Source: Mycoplasma phocoeninasale (GTDB taxonomy: Bacteria; Bacillota_I; Bacilli_A; Mycoplasmatales; Metamycoplasmataceae). From it: a stretch of DNA of 64,000 nt. This document shows positions 32,174 through 43,322 of the stretch, piece after piece. The translations under genes and the position numbers were made by a program. Under the pieces are notes generated by a model, which had not been told where the DNA came from, searched no databases, and saw only the letters and a program-made list of their open reading frames with translations. The stretch covers positions 248,001 to 312,000 of the forward strand of contig NZ_CP051480.1 in NCBI RefSeq assembly GCF_012934885.1, read 5' to 3'. Numbering within the stretch: position 1 is the stretch's first letter; every line of letters begins with the position of its first letter.

Positions 32174-33731
32174 CTAAATCACTCAAGTCAATATCATCTA
32201 ATCCAGCAGCTAAATCATCATCTTTTTTGAAATCCTTCATTTTTGTAGTTGTAATTTTTTCATAATCAGGTTTTTCATTTACAACATTCTCAATTAGATC
32301 TGAATAAACATCTTCATCCTTGAATTCATCATCTTCCGAAAAACTTTCTTCGATTTTATTTAGAGTTTCTTCAAGCTCCTCATCAAATTCATTTGAAAAC
32401 ATTTGTTTTTCAAAGATGCCATCATTTTGTTGAGCTTTTTGTCTCATTTCAGCCAAAACCTCATCAAATTCATTAATATCAAATGTATTATCTAACATTC
32501 CAGTTGCTGGTCTATTTGATTTCTTTCTAAAGTTAGAATGAAGTCTTTTTCCTGATTCAAGTTGTCTAATTTCCTCTTCAGTAACATTACCATTTTCGAT
32601 GTTAAAGGCAATATTTTTTTCAATTGCTTGACTTTGGCTTAGAATGTCTAATTTTACCCGAGTTAATTCTGATGCTAAGCTAACATTTTGACCTTTTCTT
32701 CCAATTGCTAAAGTATGTTGAGTATTAGGAACAATTACATAATATGAAGGGTACATTGATTTTTTACCATTATCATTTGCGATAACGTCGATAACCTTTG
32801 ATGGATTCATTGCATTAATAATAAATTCTTTTTGATTATTTGAATATAAAATAACATCAATTTTTTCTCCACCTAATAAGGCAGAAATAGCGTTAATTCT
32901 ATGTGAGTGATCTCCCATAATGCAACCGATTTCTTGTAAGCCAACTGGGGCTAAGTCAGTTTTTCGAATTGCAACTTTCGATCTTTCTCCGGGAATTCTG
33001 GCAATTTTAACAATTTCAATGTAGCCGTTAGCAATTTCAGGAACTTCTTGTTCAAATAGTTTGTTTATTAGTTTAGATTCAACAGAAGAAACAATAACTT
33101 GAGCATTTTTGCTCTCTTCTTTTACTTCTTCAATATAAACATCAATAAAATCTCCGGGTCTTAGCTTGTTTGTGATTTTTGCATTAGTACTTGATGGTGG
33201 CATGTATGCCGCAGCACCGTCAGATAGTTCGAGAATAATACCACTCTTAGTTAAATAATTAATTTTAGCTTTTGCTATTTCACCAATTTTATTTAAATAT
33301 TTGGCATAAATCATTTGGTGCTCTAATTCACGTAAATATTGAAAGAAAGCCGATGATATTCTAATGTAATCTTTTTTCTGAAAATCATCAAAATTAATCT
33401 CTTCAGAAATGTCATCATTCACTTCAACATTTGGATCAATTTTTTTAGCAATACTAATTGGGACTTCAATGCAGCGGCTAATGTTGTCAATATCATTATG
33501 ACTTTTTGGATCATCAATAACGGTTTTTTTGTGATTAATAACTTTGAAATTAAGATTTTTTTTATCTAAAATAAATTCTAATTCGGCACTTTCATCATAT
33601 TCCTCTAAAATAATTTTTGAAATTGCTTTTTTAATTAATTCAAAAACTTTATCTTCATCAATATTTTTAATTTTTGAGAGATTATATATTTCTCTAAAAA
33701 AATCTTTTGAATTAAGGTTTGATTCATTCAT
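32160..33731 (-). CDS. nusA: Transcription termination/antitermination factor NusA
   Basis: This 523-residue protein has an N-terminal RNA polymerase-binding domain, an S1 domain (about 135-210, with KINYLTKSGIILELSDGAAAYMPPS) and two KH domains (RIPGERSKVAIRK through TLAIGRKGQNVSLASELT). It adds an acidic C-terminal tail (last 130 residues, ending [12 protein letters not shown]), longer and more acidic than in B. subtilis. NusA controls pausing and termination. It heads the ylxR-infB-rbfA-mnmG-rlmH run. rimP, usually just upstream, is missing. Confidence 0.96.
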   Translation of the reverse strand: MNESNLNSKDFFREIYNLSKIKNIDEDKVFELIKKAISKIILEEYDESAELEFILDKKNLNFKVINHKKTVIDDPKSHNDIDNISRCIEVPISIAKKIDPNVEVNDDISEEINFDDFQKKDYIRISSAFFQYLRELEHQMIYAKYLNKIGEIAKAKINYLTKSGIILELSDGAAAYMPPSSTNAKITNKLRPGDFIDVYIEEVKEESKNAQVIVSSVESKLINKLFEQEVPEIANGYIEIVKIARIPGERSKVAIRKTDLAPVGLQEIGCIMGDHSHRINAISALLGGEKIDVILYSNNQKEFIINAMNPSKVIDVIANDNGKKSMYPSYYVIVPNTQHTLAIGRKGQNVSLASELTRVKLDILSQSQAIEKNIAFNIENGNVTEEEIRQLESGKRLHSNFRKKSNRPATGMLDNTFDINEFDEVLAEMRQKAQQNDGIFEKQMFSNEFDEELEETLNKIEESFSEDDEFKDEDVYSDLIENVVNEKPDYEKITTTKMKDFKKDDDLAAGLDDIDLSDLDDEN

Positions 33732-33785
33732 ATTATCTCCTTTTTTGAGTTTAAAATTTGTAGCAGTTTGTCTATTTCTAATTTC

Positions 33786-33817
33786 AAAAGGGTCAGCCTA
33801 CTATGGCCAACCCTTTT
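33786..33817 (-). terminator. Hairpin in the nusA leader / after tex
   Basis: AGGGT..GCC with a 6-base loop pairs with GGC..ACCCT around a small internal mismatch. T-runs occur on both sides, so it could terminate in either direction. It lies 87 bases after the tex stop and 55 bases before nusA. It can end the tex transcript or act as an attenuator for nusA, which is self-regulated through its leader in other bacteria. Confidence 0.6.
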
Positions 33818-33903
33818 TAATCAAGCGATTTAAAAATAGTACTCATATTATAAAACAATTTTGCAAGATTGAAAAATAAAAATAAAAAATTATAATTGTT
33901 TGC

Positions 33904-36066
33904 TTATTTTCAAATAATTTTACCTTGAATTCGATTTCGATCTTTATCAATATCAATAATTTTAATTAGTAGATTATCACCAACACTAACAACATCAAGT
34001 GGGTGGTTAATACGTTGTCCATCAAATTTTTTCATGTTAGTAATATGAATTAAAACATTTTCTTTTAAACCAATGAAGGCAAATGCGCCAAAATCGGTGA
34101 CATTTTGAATTTGGCCAATTATCTCTTGTCCCACTTCAATATCATTCATAGTAAGAATCTTATCCGAAACAAGAAAACCGTTTTTGTCATCACGAATGTC
34201 TTTTTCGGGAGCAATTAGTGAATCAATGATTAAGTTTACATCATAAATATTAATTCCCAGTGACTTAACAATTTCTTCACGATCAATACTTTCAAGTGCT
34301 TTTCTATCAATATTTTGTAGGTCAATTTTTAGATAATCAACAATCCTGTCAGCAAGCTCATAGCTTTCTGGGTGAATATTAGTTTTATCATAAAATTTTT
34401 CTGAATCATGGATTCGTAAAAACCCAACTGATTGCTCATATGCTTTTGGTCCTAATCCCTTAACATCTTTAAGTTGATTTCTTGAATTGAACTTTACAAT
34501 TTCCTTACGATATTCAATAATGTTTTCAGCAATTGAATTAGAAAGCCCAGAAATGTATGACAAAATGTGTTTAGTTGCAGTATTTAGATCAACTCCTACT
34601 AGGTTAACAACTTTATTAATTTTATAATCAAGTTCTTGACCTAGACGTTTTTGGTCAACATCGTGTTGATACTGTCCAACTCCAAGTGATTTTGGATCAA
34701 TTTTAATAAGTTCATTTAATGGGTCTTGGAATCTTCTTCCGATATTAATTGCTGAACGATATTCTAACGTTAGGTCAGGAAATTCTTCTTGAGCAATTTT
34801 TGAAGCTGAATAAACTGAAGCCCCAACTTCGCTAACAATAGCAAATTTGATATCTTCATTTGGATATTTGCCGCTGCTTTTACGATGATTTAATAATTTA
34901 GCAACAAATTCCTCAGTTTCACGACTTGCTGTTCCATTGCCAATAACAATTAAATCGACTTTATATTTTGTAATAAAGTTATTAACTGTTGACACAGCTT
35001 CAAATCATTTTTCTTGACTGTGATTATGTGGATAAATAATTGCCTTATCTATGAAATTACCATTTTCATCAATCATTGCCATTTTACAGCCGTTAGTAAA
35101 GGCGGGGTCAATTGCTAAAATTCTTTTATCTTTAGTTGCTGGCCATAGCAGCATTTTTTCAAGATTAGAAGCAAAGATTTTAATTGCATCATCTTCTGCT
35201 CTTGTAAATAAATCATTTTTAATTTCACGAATAATTGAAGGTATTAGCAAACGATCTAAAGCGTCAAGAATACACTCTTGAATTAATTTTGCCGTTCTTT
35301 TATTTTTAAAGAACATACGATTTAGATTGAAAATCAGGATTTTCTCATTATATGTAATATCGTATGAAGTAACTTTTTTATCCTCAGCTCTTGAAATTGC
35401 TAAAATCCGGTGGTTAGGAATTCTAGAAACTTTTTCGTGATAGTCGTAGTATTGCTCAAAGATTTTCTTTTCATCTTCCGCATTTTTTTTCAATTTTGTG
35501 ACAATAGTTCCAAAATTGTATAATTGTGATTTAACAAATTCTCTTGCTTTGATGTCTTGTGAGACAATTTGTGCAATAATAAATTTGGTTTGTGCCAAAA
35601 CTTCTTCTTCGGTAGTTAATTTATCATTAAAGTATTTACGGGCTTCATGATACATATTAAATTTATCATCTTCGTTTTCCATAATCATTCTAGCTAGTGG
35701 TTCTAATCCCATAGCAATTGCATCAGATGCTTTGGTTTTTTTACCAATTTTGAATGGTTCATAAATATTTTCAACTTCTTGTTTAGTTTCCGAGTTTGTA
35801 ATTTTGTTTTTGAGTTCATCAGTTAGTAGTTGTTTTTCTTCTAAGATAGCCAGAACATATTCTTTTCGCTTTTCTAGTTCTACATCATATAGATAGAAAG
35901 AGCTGATTTTAGCTACTGTATCCTCATCTAATCCCCCCGTAATATTTTTCCGATAACGGGAAATAAATGGAATTGTAGCACCATCTTGCAATAAATTTAA
36001 AGTATTTGCTACTTGTGTTTCTGTTAATTTAAGTTTCTTGGCTACATTTTGAATTGAAGTTGCCAT
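33904..36066 (-). CDS. Tex-like RNA-binding transcription accessory protein
   Basis: This 720-residue protein is read through two TGA codons. It has an N-terminal helical Tex domain (TIPFISRYRKNITGGLDE, the family mark), a YqgF/RuvC-like domain (RILAIDPAFTNGCKMAMID), a helix-hairpin-helix pair (VGVDLNTATKHILSYISGL, FNSRNQLKDVKGLGPKAYEQ) and a C-terminal S1 domain (EVGQEIIGQIQNVTDFGAFA). Tex binds RNA and RNA polymerase and is conserved with no fully settled role. The start is set to MATSIQN with AAGGAG upstream, not the longer frame. Confidence 0.93.
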
Positions 36067-36149
36067 ATTTCTCCTTATATAGTTTGTTTTATTTATTATA
36101 TATAAACAAACAATAATATTTCGAATAAAGTTATAAAGTCCGAAATAAT

Positions 36150-36180
36150 AAAAAAAATGCACCACAAATAATGCATTTTA
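36150..36180 (-). terminator. Terminator of the proline iminopeptidase gene
   Basis: AAAATGCA/TGCATTTT form an 8-bp stem with a 10-base loop. On the minus strand it is followed by Ts, six bases after the stop codon. Confidence 0.85.
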
Positions 36181-36185
36181 AATTT

Positions 36186-37133
36186 TTATAGGTATGTTTT
36201 AATTTCTTCACAGGCATCAACTAAGGCCTCAGAAATTTTTAATTCTTTTGTCGAATGGCCCGATGCAGCAATAATTCTTAGATCTGAATTTTTCATTTTC
36301 TTATGCAATAGATATGCACCAATAGGGCGGCAATCCATATCATAACGTCCATGCACAATAATGGTTTTAATATCCTTAATTTTGTCGGTATTATTTAGAA
36401 TATAATTACGATCTTCTAAAAAAATGTGATTATAAAAATAATGATTTTCTAGACGTGCTAATTCCAAATTAGCTTTTTTATCAGCTAAGATTTCTTCAAT
36501 CTCCGGAATTTTGTTTAAAGTAATCAAGCCAAGCTCTCATTTTGCTCAATGATAAGCAGCATTTTCAGCAATTTCTCTATTCTCGGAATTTAAAAGTTCA
36601 TGATATGCCGCAATAATATTTGATCTCTTTGATTCTTGGCAAAAAGAAACAAATTCTTCATATTCTTGTGGGAAGAAATATGATGCACCGCCTTGATAAA
36701 GTCATATATCATCTTCTTCTCTTGCTAAAAAAACACCTCGTAAAATCATCGCAGCAACACGCTCTGGAAAATTAATTGCATAAATTAAACTTAATGCAGA
36801 GCCCCATGAGCCACCGAATAAAATGAATTTATCAATATTTAATTTTTCTCTTATTTTTTCAATATCATTAACTAATTGCATAGTGGTATTTTCTTTAATG
36901 CAGGCACTTGGAGTACTCTTGCCGCATCCTCTTTGATCAAACAAAATAACACGATAAAACTTCGGATCAAAATATTGGCGACTCGACTCAGAAATCCCTC
37001 CGCCTGGCCCTCCGTGAATGAAAAGAATAGGAATTCCGTTGGGATTGCCAACTTCTTCATAGTAAATATCATGAATTTTATCAACTTTTAAATATCCGCT
37101 GTTGTACGGCTCAATTGGATCATACAATTTCAT
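36186..37133 (-). CDS. pip: Prolyl iminopeptidase (S33 alpha/beta hydrolase)
   Basis: This 315-residue enzyme is read through TGA codons and removes N-terminal proline from peptides. It has the oxyanion motif HGGPGGG (40-46), FDQRGCGKS, the nucleophile elbow GGSWGS with Ser109, and the C-terminal Asp (VHGRYDMDCRP) and His (ASGHS) of the triad. The length is as expected. The start is MKLYDPIEPY with AAGGAG upstream. It is monocistronic by its neighbours and works with PepF in peptide use. Confidence 0.95.
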
Positions 37134-37624
37134 AATTTCTCCTTTTAATTTAATCATTATGATTTTGATAACTCAATAATTTTAATTAACATTTGTCAAA
37201 AATAACAAAAAAAGCTATTTTAAATTTAACAAGCAAATTAAATTTTAATAAATTTGATTTTATTAGCTTGCATTATTAGGAAATAAATTGAAAAAATAAA
37301 AGAAAATATTGAAAAAACCCTAAAAATAGTATATTTTTAAAATTAATTTTTTATTAAGTGTTAAAATGGTAACTAATGAAATTGTAAGTATGTATGAAAT
37401 TTTTAGTTTGATAAGAAATAGCATATTGACAAATCGCAATTAAAAAAATGCGACAACACAAAAATGTAGTTAATTAACAAAAAAATTAGATTGATTGCTA
37501 ATTAGATATGCAATATTAAAATGAAACAGCTATAACATCAGATTTTTTGAAATATTGATTAAAAATTTAACATTTTACAAACAGGCTACAATGCTTATTT
37601 TAATAACAGAATGGATGAAACAAT
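37134..37624. other. Long AT-rich gap before the nucleotidyltransferase gene
   Basis: This is a gap of 491 bases without a convincing gene. It holds an extended -10-like TGTTAAAAT near 37360, a lone TTGACA near 37425 and a short TCGCA/TGCGA hairpin at about 37433-37455. It also has TACAAT near 37587, the most likely -10 of the next gene. I see no tRNA-like or protein-coding signature. A small RNA cannot be excluded. Confidence 0.45.
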
Positions 37625-39100
37625 ATGTACACGCAAATTGAAAAAACTATAGAACTAATTGATCAAATGATTGAACAATTCAATAACATGTATGACAAAA
37701 ACATACAACTAATATTAAAAGGTAGCTATACCTTTGCTAAACAGGGACTAATTAGCAGAATGCCAAATGATCTTGATTTCTGCTTCCCCGATATAAAAAA
37801 TGATGATAAAAAACAATTTTTAAATTTCATTAAACAACAAGAAAATGTAAAAATTATACTAGAAGATGGCAACCTTTTAACTTTCGAATTAAACGGTATC
37901 AAAATTGAATTAGTATCTCTTGAAAAAATTTCTGAACAATTTACTTCAAAAGACACATACAAAAATATTTTAACTTTAAAAACTGAGTTTGGGGTAATTC
38001 AAAAGATTTTGATGTTGCAATATGTTTTAAGCGATTGGTATGAACATGATCGTGTTTATAAGGTTAAGAATATTAAAATTGATCTAATTGAAATCTCTGA
38101 TGCCGATCCAAAAATATGAGAAAAAATAACCACTAAAGTCGCCAAAGATTTCCTATTATCATGTGCTTATAATAGCTTTTTTATCTACCGCCACTACAAT
38201 TATGATTCATATATAGACTACAAATTTGATTTAGAGAAAATTGAAGAAAATCTTTTTGACACCGAAAACCGTAATATTGTTTTAGAAAAGGCTTTTGTTT
38301 TTTTGAAAACTATTAACAAAATTAGAAATTTAAAATTGCTATACAAAATTTTTGACTTAGTATTAAGATCAAATCAAATCCTAGATGTTAAAAGCAAAAA
38401 ACTAAATAGTCTTGAAGAAACTTATAACTATGAGGATGACGTAATTGATGAACCAACACGTTCACACAAAATCCAATTATTTAGAAGTGATGTTGGGCTA
38501 TTAAAATACACTAATAAAAGTGATAATCTTTTCATTTGCAATATTAAAGAAGATAGCCAACTTTCAAAAAATAATAATAAGATTATGTGAAATATTTTTA
38601 ATCAAGATTATTTTAAATTATCTTTTGGAAACTTAAAATCGAAATCAGTAAACAAAACCAAAAAATTCGGTATTGATAAATACTATGATTCAATGATTGC
38701 GATGCTAACAACTTTCGCTGACCGTTATTTAGAAAACAATAAAATGAATGTTTACTATTTATTTGATGAAGAAAGTTCATATGAAGATATTATGCAAAAC
38801 TATCAATTAATATTTAGCCCTAAAATTGACGAACACAATAGTTGAGATAAGGAAAACATTATTATAAAATTACCTAAAAATGTTGAAGATACTCATAAAG
38901 AAACAATCACCAAATTTAAGGCTCTAGTGAAAAAATTCAAACTACCTGTTAAATTTATTTACCTAAATGATGTTAGGGCAGAGGATCAAAACAAAATCGA
39001 TTTAATCTTACCGGTTGAAAGAAAAAACTACAAAGTTCTAACCAAGAACCTGTACTACATGCTATTTTTAATTGAAATAATCAATGAAAAAGGCATCTAA
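37625..39100 (+). CDS. AbiEii-like nucleotidyltransferase
   Basis: This 491-residue protein is read through TGA. The N-terminus has the polymerase-beta-type nucleotidyltransferase pattern: LKGSYTFAKQG (GS at 33-34), PNDLDF (the Asp pair 49 and 51) and a strand KIELV at 93-97 for the third carboxylate. This resembles AbiEii/AbiGii toxin-type transferases, which act on tRNA or nucleotides. The remaining 390 residues are helical and lysine-rich, with no domain I recognise. No AbiEi-type antitoxin is adjacent. It converges with the McrB-McrC pair, supporting a defence role, but this is inference. Confidence 0.65.
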
Positions 39101-39105
39101 AACTC

Positions 39106-39142
39106 AAAATCGTTTGTCAGTAAAAGGCAAGTGATTTTTTTA
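39106..39142 (+). terminator. Terminator of the nucleotidyltransferase gene
   Basis: AAAATCGTTTG pairs with CAAGTGATTTT through an 11-bp stem that needs two wobble pairs, followed by Ts, just after the stop at 39100. Confidence 0.6.
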
Positions 39143-39147
39143 ATTAA

Positions 39148-39176
39148 ATAAAAAGTTTAAGCGTTTTTGCTTAAAC
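39148..39176 (-). terminator. Terminator of the mcrBC operon
   Basis: GTTTAAGC/GCTTAAAC form a perfect 8-bp stem with a 6-base loop, followed by Ts on the minus strand, seven bases after the mcrC stop. Confidence 0.82.
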
Positions 39177-39183
39177 CCTTCAT

Positions 39184-40512
39184 TTAATCATCATCACTAA
39201 TCAGTTGCTGTAGATGAGTAACTAGTTTGCACTCTTCTTGCTCCATTTGATTTTTAAAATCAGCAAATGAATCGCATTTTGGAATAAAAAAGTTATAAGT
39301 ATAAAGCGACCCTCCTAAACCTTTTAGTTCGCCAATTTTTTCTATGCCGATGTTTTGAAGATTTGGTTTGATAAAATAAGCACTTAGCGATCCTAGGCGT
39401 TCTTCATCACCTAACACATGTAAATAAGAAATTAATTGGTAGTAGTCATCTCGTTTGCTAATTGTTTCTTTATACTTGGTATCAATTGGAATTCGGTTAT
39501 CCAAGATAAAATCTGGATAAATTTTGCGTTTGCCACTTAACATTTGATTTTTGCTATCTTTATTAAATAGGTAAATTCATGACTCTTTGTATTTTAGATG
39601 CCTTAAAACATTAGCAGTTATTGTGGCAATGTAATTCTCTCATAAAATTGCAATATCAATTATGATGCCATTTATTTTCCGTTTTGCTAATCCATAACTT
39701 GTTTTTTTATTATTCAAAATGTGAATGCATAATTCCTGCAAATCAGCATATTCAACAAAAAATCTGTGCTTTAATTTATTTTTGATGTTTTTATTCAAAA
39801 TTAAATTTAAGTCTTTGGCAGAATAATTTGGAGTGATTGTTTTAATTAAATTAATATTTTTGATGTTTTCTAAATTGTTAGTTAAGATTGATTTGTTATT
39901 GGTTTTTTGAATTTTTTCAATAGTGTGTCTAATTAACATATTGAGATCATTCTCATAGCTGAAATCTCTGGTTTGATATGCTATCTTACCATTAAAGGGT
40001 AAATTAGTTTTAATGTGTTCAACAAAATTAATTGTCCCTCGAAAACTATGGTCATTATAGTTATTAGCAATATATTTTTTATACAATCCCTTTTTTAGGG
40101 CCTGATTTAAAAAATATGGAAACAAAAAGACCAATATGTTGTAATATTCATAATTTACATCACTACTTATCATTTGATTATTAACGCTATACTTCATATT
40201 TTTTAGAATTAAATAATGTAAAAAATAGTCATCATTATCTTCAGAACTAAATCTAGAGTTAATATTTATTTTTGTTTCATTATCCGCTAATCAACCAACA
40301 ATGTTCCCAGTTCGAGCTTTATCATCAACGATATGAAAAATAAATTTCTTATCGTTTTCTTTAGTGTCTATGTCCCCTGGAAAAATAATGAAGTTTTCAC
40401 TCTCTTTTAAGTGTTTTAAGGTTTTATTTGCTATTCTTTTGAACAAATTAGATTGAAGAAAATTAAAATGTTCAGATTTCTTAATTTCGCGATTATCTCT
40501 TAATTTTTTCAT
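39184..40512 (-). CDS. mcrC: McrC-like endonuclease subunit of a McrBC restriction system
   Basis: This 442-residue protein is read through TGA. It has a central helical region (YNDHSFRGTINFVEHI and TRDFSYENDLNMLI are the McrC/LlaJI-type RGxIdfxeHI...TrdyS pattern). A PD-(D/E)xK nuclease site lies near the C-terminus: YPDFIL at 332-337 and PIDTKYK with D344 and K346. McrC supplies DNA cutting when bound to the McrB motor on modified or foreign DNA. It lies 20 bases after mcrB. The frame is open from start to end with no break. Confidence 0.88.
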
Positions 40513-40532
40513 AACATTTATTTGCTCTAAGT

Positions 40533-42287
40533 TTATTCATTATCTTCCAAAAATATCTTCTCAACCTCTTCAATATCACTAGTAATTAATGAACACTCTT
40601 TTAAAAGAGGCTTAATTTTTAAATTTCATAGTTCTTCTTTGCTTTCATTTCCGCTATCCAAGCCTAGAAAATAACTAGCTCCTAGTTTATACTCTTCTGA
40701 CAATTTTTCTTCAATTTTATTATTAACAGTTGTCATGAAATTAATTATTTCATCAGATTTTAACATTCATTTTGCTGATGTTTCGGCATCAATATTAATA
40801 AAGGCAAATCTACGACGCATAGCTATATCTAGTGTTTCAATAGAACGATCTACTTCATTCATCGTTCCGATAATATAAACATTTTCCGGAATATAAAACT
40901 TTTCACCACTAAGATATGAATACTGTGAATCAATAGCTCAATGTTCACCACGATAATCCTTTTCAATTAAGAAAAATAATTCACCAAAGATTTTAGAAAT
41001 TTCTCCACGGTTAATTTCATCAATAATAAAAATATAATTGTTGTCTAAATCATCTTTTGCCTTGTCAATAAATTTCTTGAATATTCCATTACGAAGTTCA
41101 AAACCTCCTGATTTATTTGGCATAATTCCTTGAATAAAATTGCTATAGTCATAACTTGGATGAAATTGAACTAATTTGACTTGATTAATGCTACGCTTTG
41201 ACAACTTATCATTTTTATTAAAACAGTGGGCTATCTGCTTTGCTAAATAAGTTTTGCCAATTCCTGGAGCACCGCTTAGAATGATATTTTTATGTTTTCC
41301 TAGAATGTTTGCATATTCATGAACATGATCCGGATATTCTATTTGATCAACTATTTCCATTTCATCATCTGACTCTTCTTTATCTTCATCAATATCATGT
41401 TTAATTAAAAATTTGTCCTCATGTGATGCGCCGAATTTATATGAACCTTGTTTATTATCAATTAATATATCATCCTTTACATCATCTTCATCAACATTTT
41501 CTACTGAATTATCAAATTCTTGCTTCTCAACATCGGTTTCATCTTCATTATTGTTTTCATCATCATGAAAAAGCTTCTCTTCAATTAAATAAGTTAATTT
41601 ATCGCCATTCATTTCGATATTATGTTTCTTGAATTCTTCAATAAGATTGACAGTCAAAAAATAATTATAATAGTGTCTAAATTCGTTAAATTCGTTGTAT
41701 TTTACCTTTTTAAAGAAATAATTTATAATTGCTCTACCATAGGTAAACTTATTTTTTGCTCTTGTTGATAGAATATTACAAATTACTTTATCTCCATTAT
41801 ATAGATTCATGATTTTTATCACAAAACTTGTGGCATTTAATCAAATGTTTTCATTTTTTTCAATAATTTTTTTAAACTCATCTATACTAGAAATTCCAAT
41901 TATTTCTAATATAGATTTTTTAATATTGTCATAAATTTCCTTAACATTTTCATATTTTTCATTATATATGTATTTATTCTCGTTTTTGTTTCAATATATT
42001 AAATAATAGCTCGAGCCTACCGTAGGAACTAAGTTAAATACCTTTTGTGCATATTGAAGCATATAGCAGAAAGTGTCCTTACTTTTAAAACCCATTGCAT
42101 ATTTTTCAAGCGGCATATTTTTTATTGCATCTACAGTTCAAATGGTAGTAAATTTTTTTCTATCATCGTCAATTTCTTTTGCTCTATTTGCCATTGCCTC
42201 CATTTTTTCAGGATTAGATTCAATTTCGTTTTTATATCAGTTAATAAACTCTTGAATATTCTCATGATTTAATTTATAATCTTTCAT
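40533..42287 (-). CDS. mcrB: McrB-like AAA+ GTPase/ATPase subunit of a McrBC restriction system
   Basis: This 584-residue protein is read through TGA; its real start is at 42287 (MKDYKLN). It has an N-terminal domain of about 235 residues with no motif I know, presumably the DNA-recognition part. An acidic low-complexity linker (about 240-315) leads to an AAA+ motor: Walker [10 protein letters not shown] (338-346), Walker [12 protein letters not shown] (about 419-429) and [14 protein letters not shown] (about 466-479), matching McrB. McrB rings translocate on DNA and activate McrC. It is followed by mcrC in the same transcript. Confidence 0.88.
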
Positions 42288-42403
42288 TATTTCTTTATCT
42301 CCAATTTATTGTTATTTTAAAAATTTTAACACTTTAAACTGGTAATAAACAATAACAATAAGTGTTGACAATGTACCGAGCAACAATTTTCATCTAGAAA
42401 ATT

Positions 42404-42444
42404 AAAAAAAGCATACAGAATTCCTTTATAAATCTGTATACTTT
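42404..42444 (-). terminator. Terminator of the exported-protein gene ending at 42450
   Basis: On the minus strand AAAGTATACAGA pairs with TCTGTATGCTTT (12 bp with one U-G pair) around a 13-base loop, followed by Ts. It lies five bases after the gene's stop. Confidence 0.8.
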
Positions 42445-42449
42445 ACTTT

Positions 42450-43091
42450 TTATAAATATCTTAATAAGCGATCAATTTCACGAATTTGGCTACGGTACAT
42501 ATTATCTTTAGCCCTTATTACCTTATCAATAATATCTAGAATTTTTCTTCCTTGTTGTTGCTTGTTTGGATTTTCTGCTAAATATTTTTCTAAATTAGCT
42601 TTAGGAAAATATAAATATAAATAATCAATACTTCATCAAATTGAACGATTTACTGAATCTCAATATTTTTTGAATGCTTGAAGGGGGTTGAAATTTAAAC
42701 CGTTATTAAATTCATTATATTTGCGTTTTACTAAGTCAAAGAATTTAGAGTATTTGTTAGGTCTATTTTCTTTTGCTTTACGAATTTCGCTAATTACTTC
42801 TTCATCTGGAGCATATTCTAAGTCTGCTACCAAATCAAGCCCTTTTTGAATTTCATCAAAACGATCTGAATCACTTCTTAAAAGATCATATAATAATCTT
42901 TTTGCTGGTTCAGCATATGGATAATTTTTATAGTTAGAATTATCTACTAAATCATAAGTTATGTAATATAAATTAATATATGGTGATTGTTTCTTGTTTT
43001 TAACTTCAAATGAAGCGGCTACTAATGGCAAGGCAGAGATTGCAAGTGGCATAACAAAAGTAGTTAACAATAGGATTTTTTTCTTTTTCAT
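42450..43091 (-). CDS. Exported protein with lipobox-like signal but no Cys
   Basis: This 213-residue protein starts MKKKKILLLTTFVMPLAISA with a signal peptide of the same type as its lipoprotein neighbours. At the place where they have AASC it reads AASF (Phe28). It should thus be released or membrane-held rather than lipid-anchored. The mature part is charged and helical (FDEIQKGLDLVADLEYAPDEEVI, KYSKFFDLVKRKYNEFNNG) with aromatic patches. I do not recognise it. AAGGAG lies eight bases upstream. Confidence 0.75.
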
Positions 43092-43271
43092 ATTTCTTAT
43101 TCTCCTTTTTAGCTTATATAAATATTTTACAATTAGAAGAGTAATAGCATCCTTTGAAGCAAAAAAAGTAGAACTAATTAATATAATGTGAAACATTATT
43201 TTAATAGTTGGATATTGACTTAAAATGTTTTAACAACATTTTGCGATTAATTGATTACCTTTAGCATTGTA

Positions 43272-43308
43272 TAAAAAATAAAATGAACTTTTATCGTCCA
43301 TTTTATTT
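43272..43308 (-). terminator. Terminator of the Pro-rich lipoprotein gene
   Basis: AATAAAATGGAC pairs with GTTCATTTTATT (12 bp with one wobble) around a 7-base loop, followed by Ts on the minus strand, 15 bases past the stop. Confidence 0.82.
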
Positions 43309-43322
43309 ATCAGAAGAAACAA

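Noticed and set aside
33544-33879. Plus-strand frame over the start of nusA
   Set aside because: It is the shadow of the nusA coding strand, and its tail in the intergenic hairpin has no family features.
37134-37624. tRNA or structured RNA gene in the long gap
   Set aside because: No GC-rich cloverleaf, TTCGA-type T-loop or CCA end; only a 5-bp hairpin is seen.
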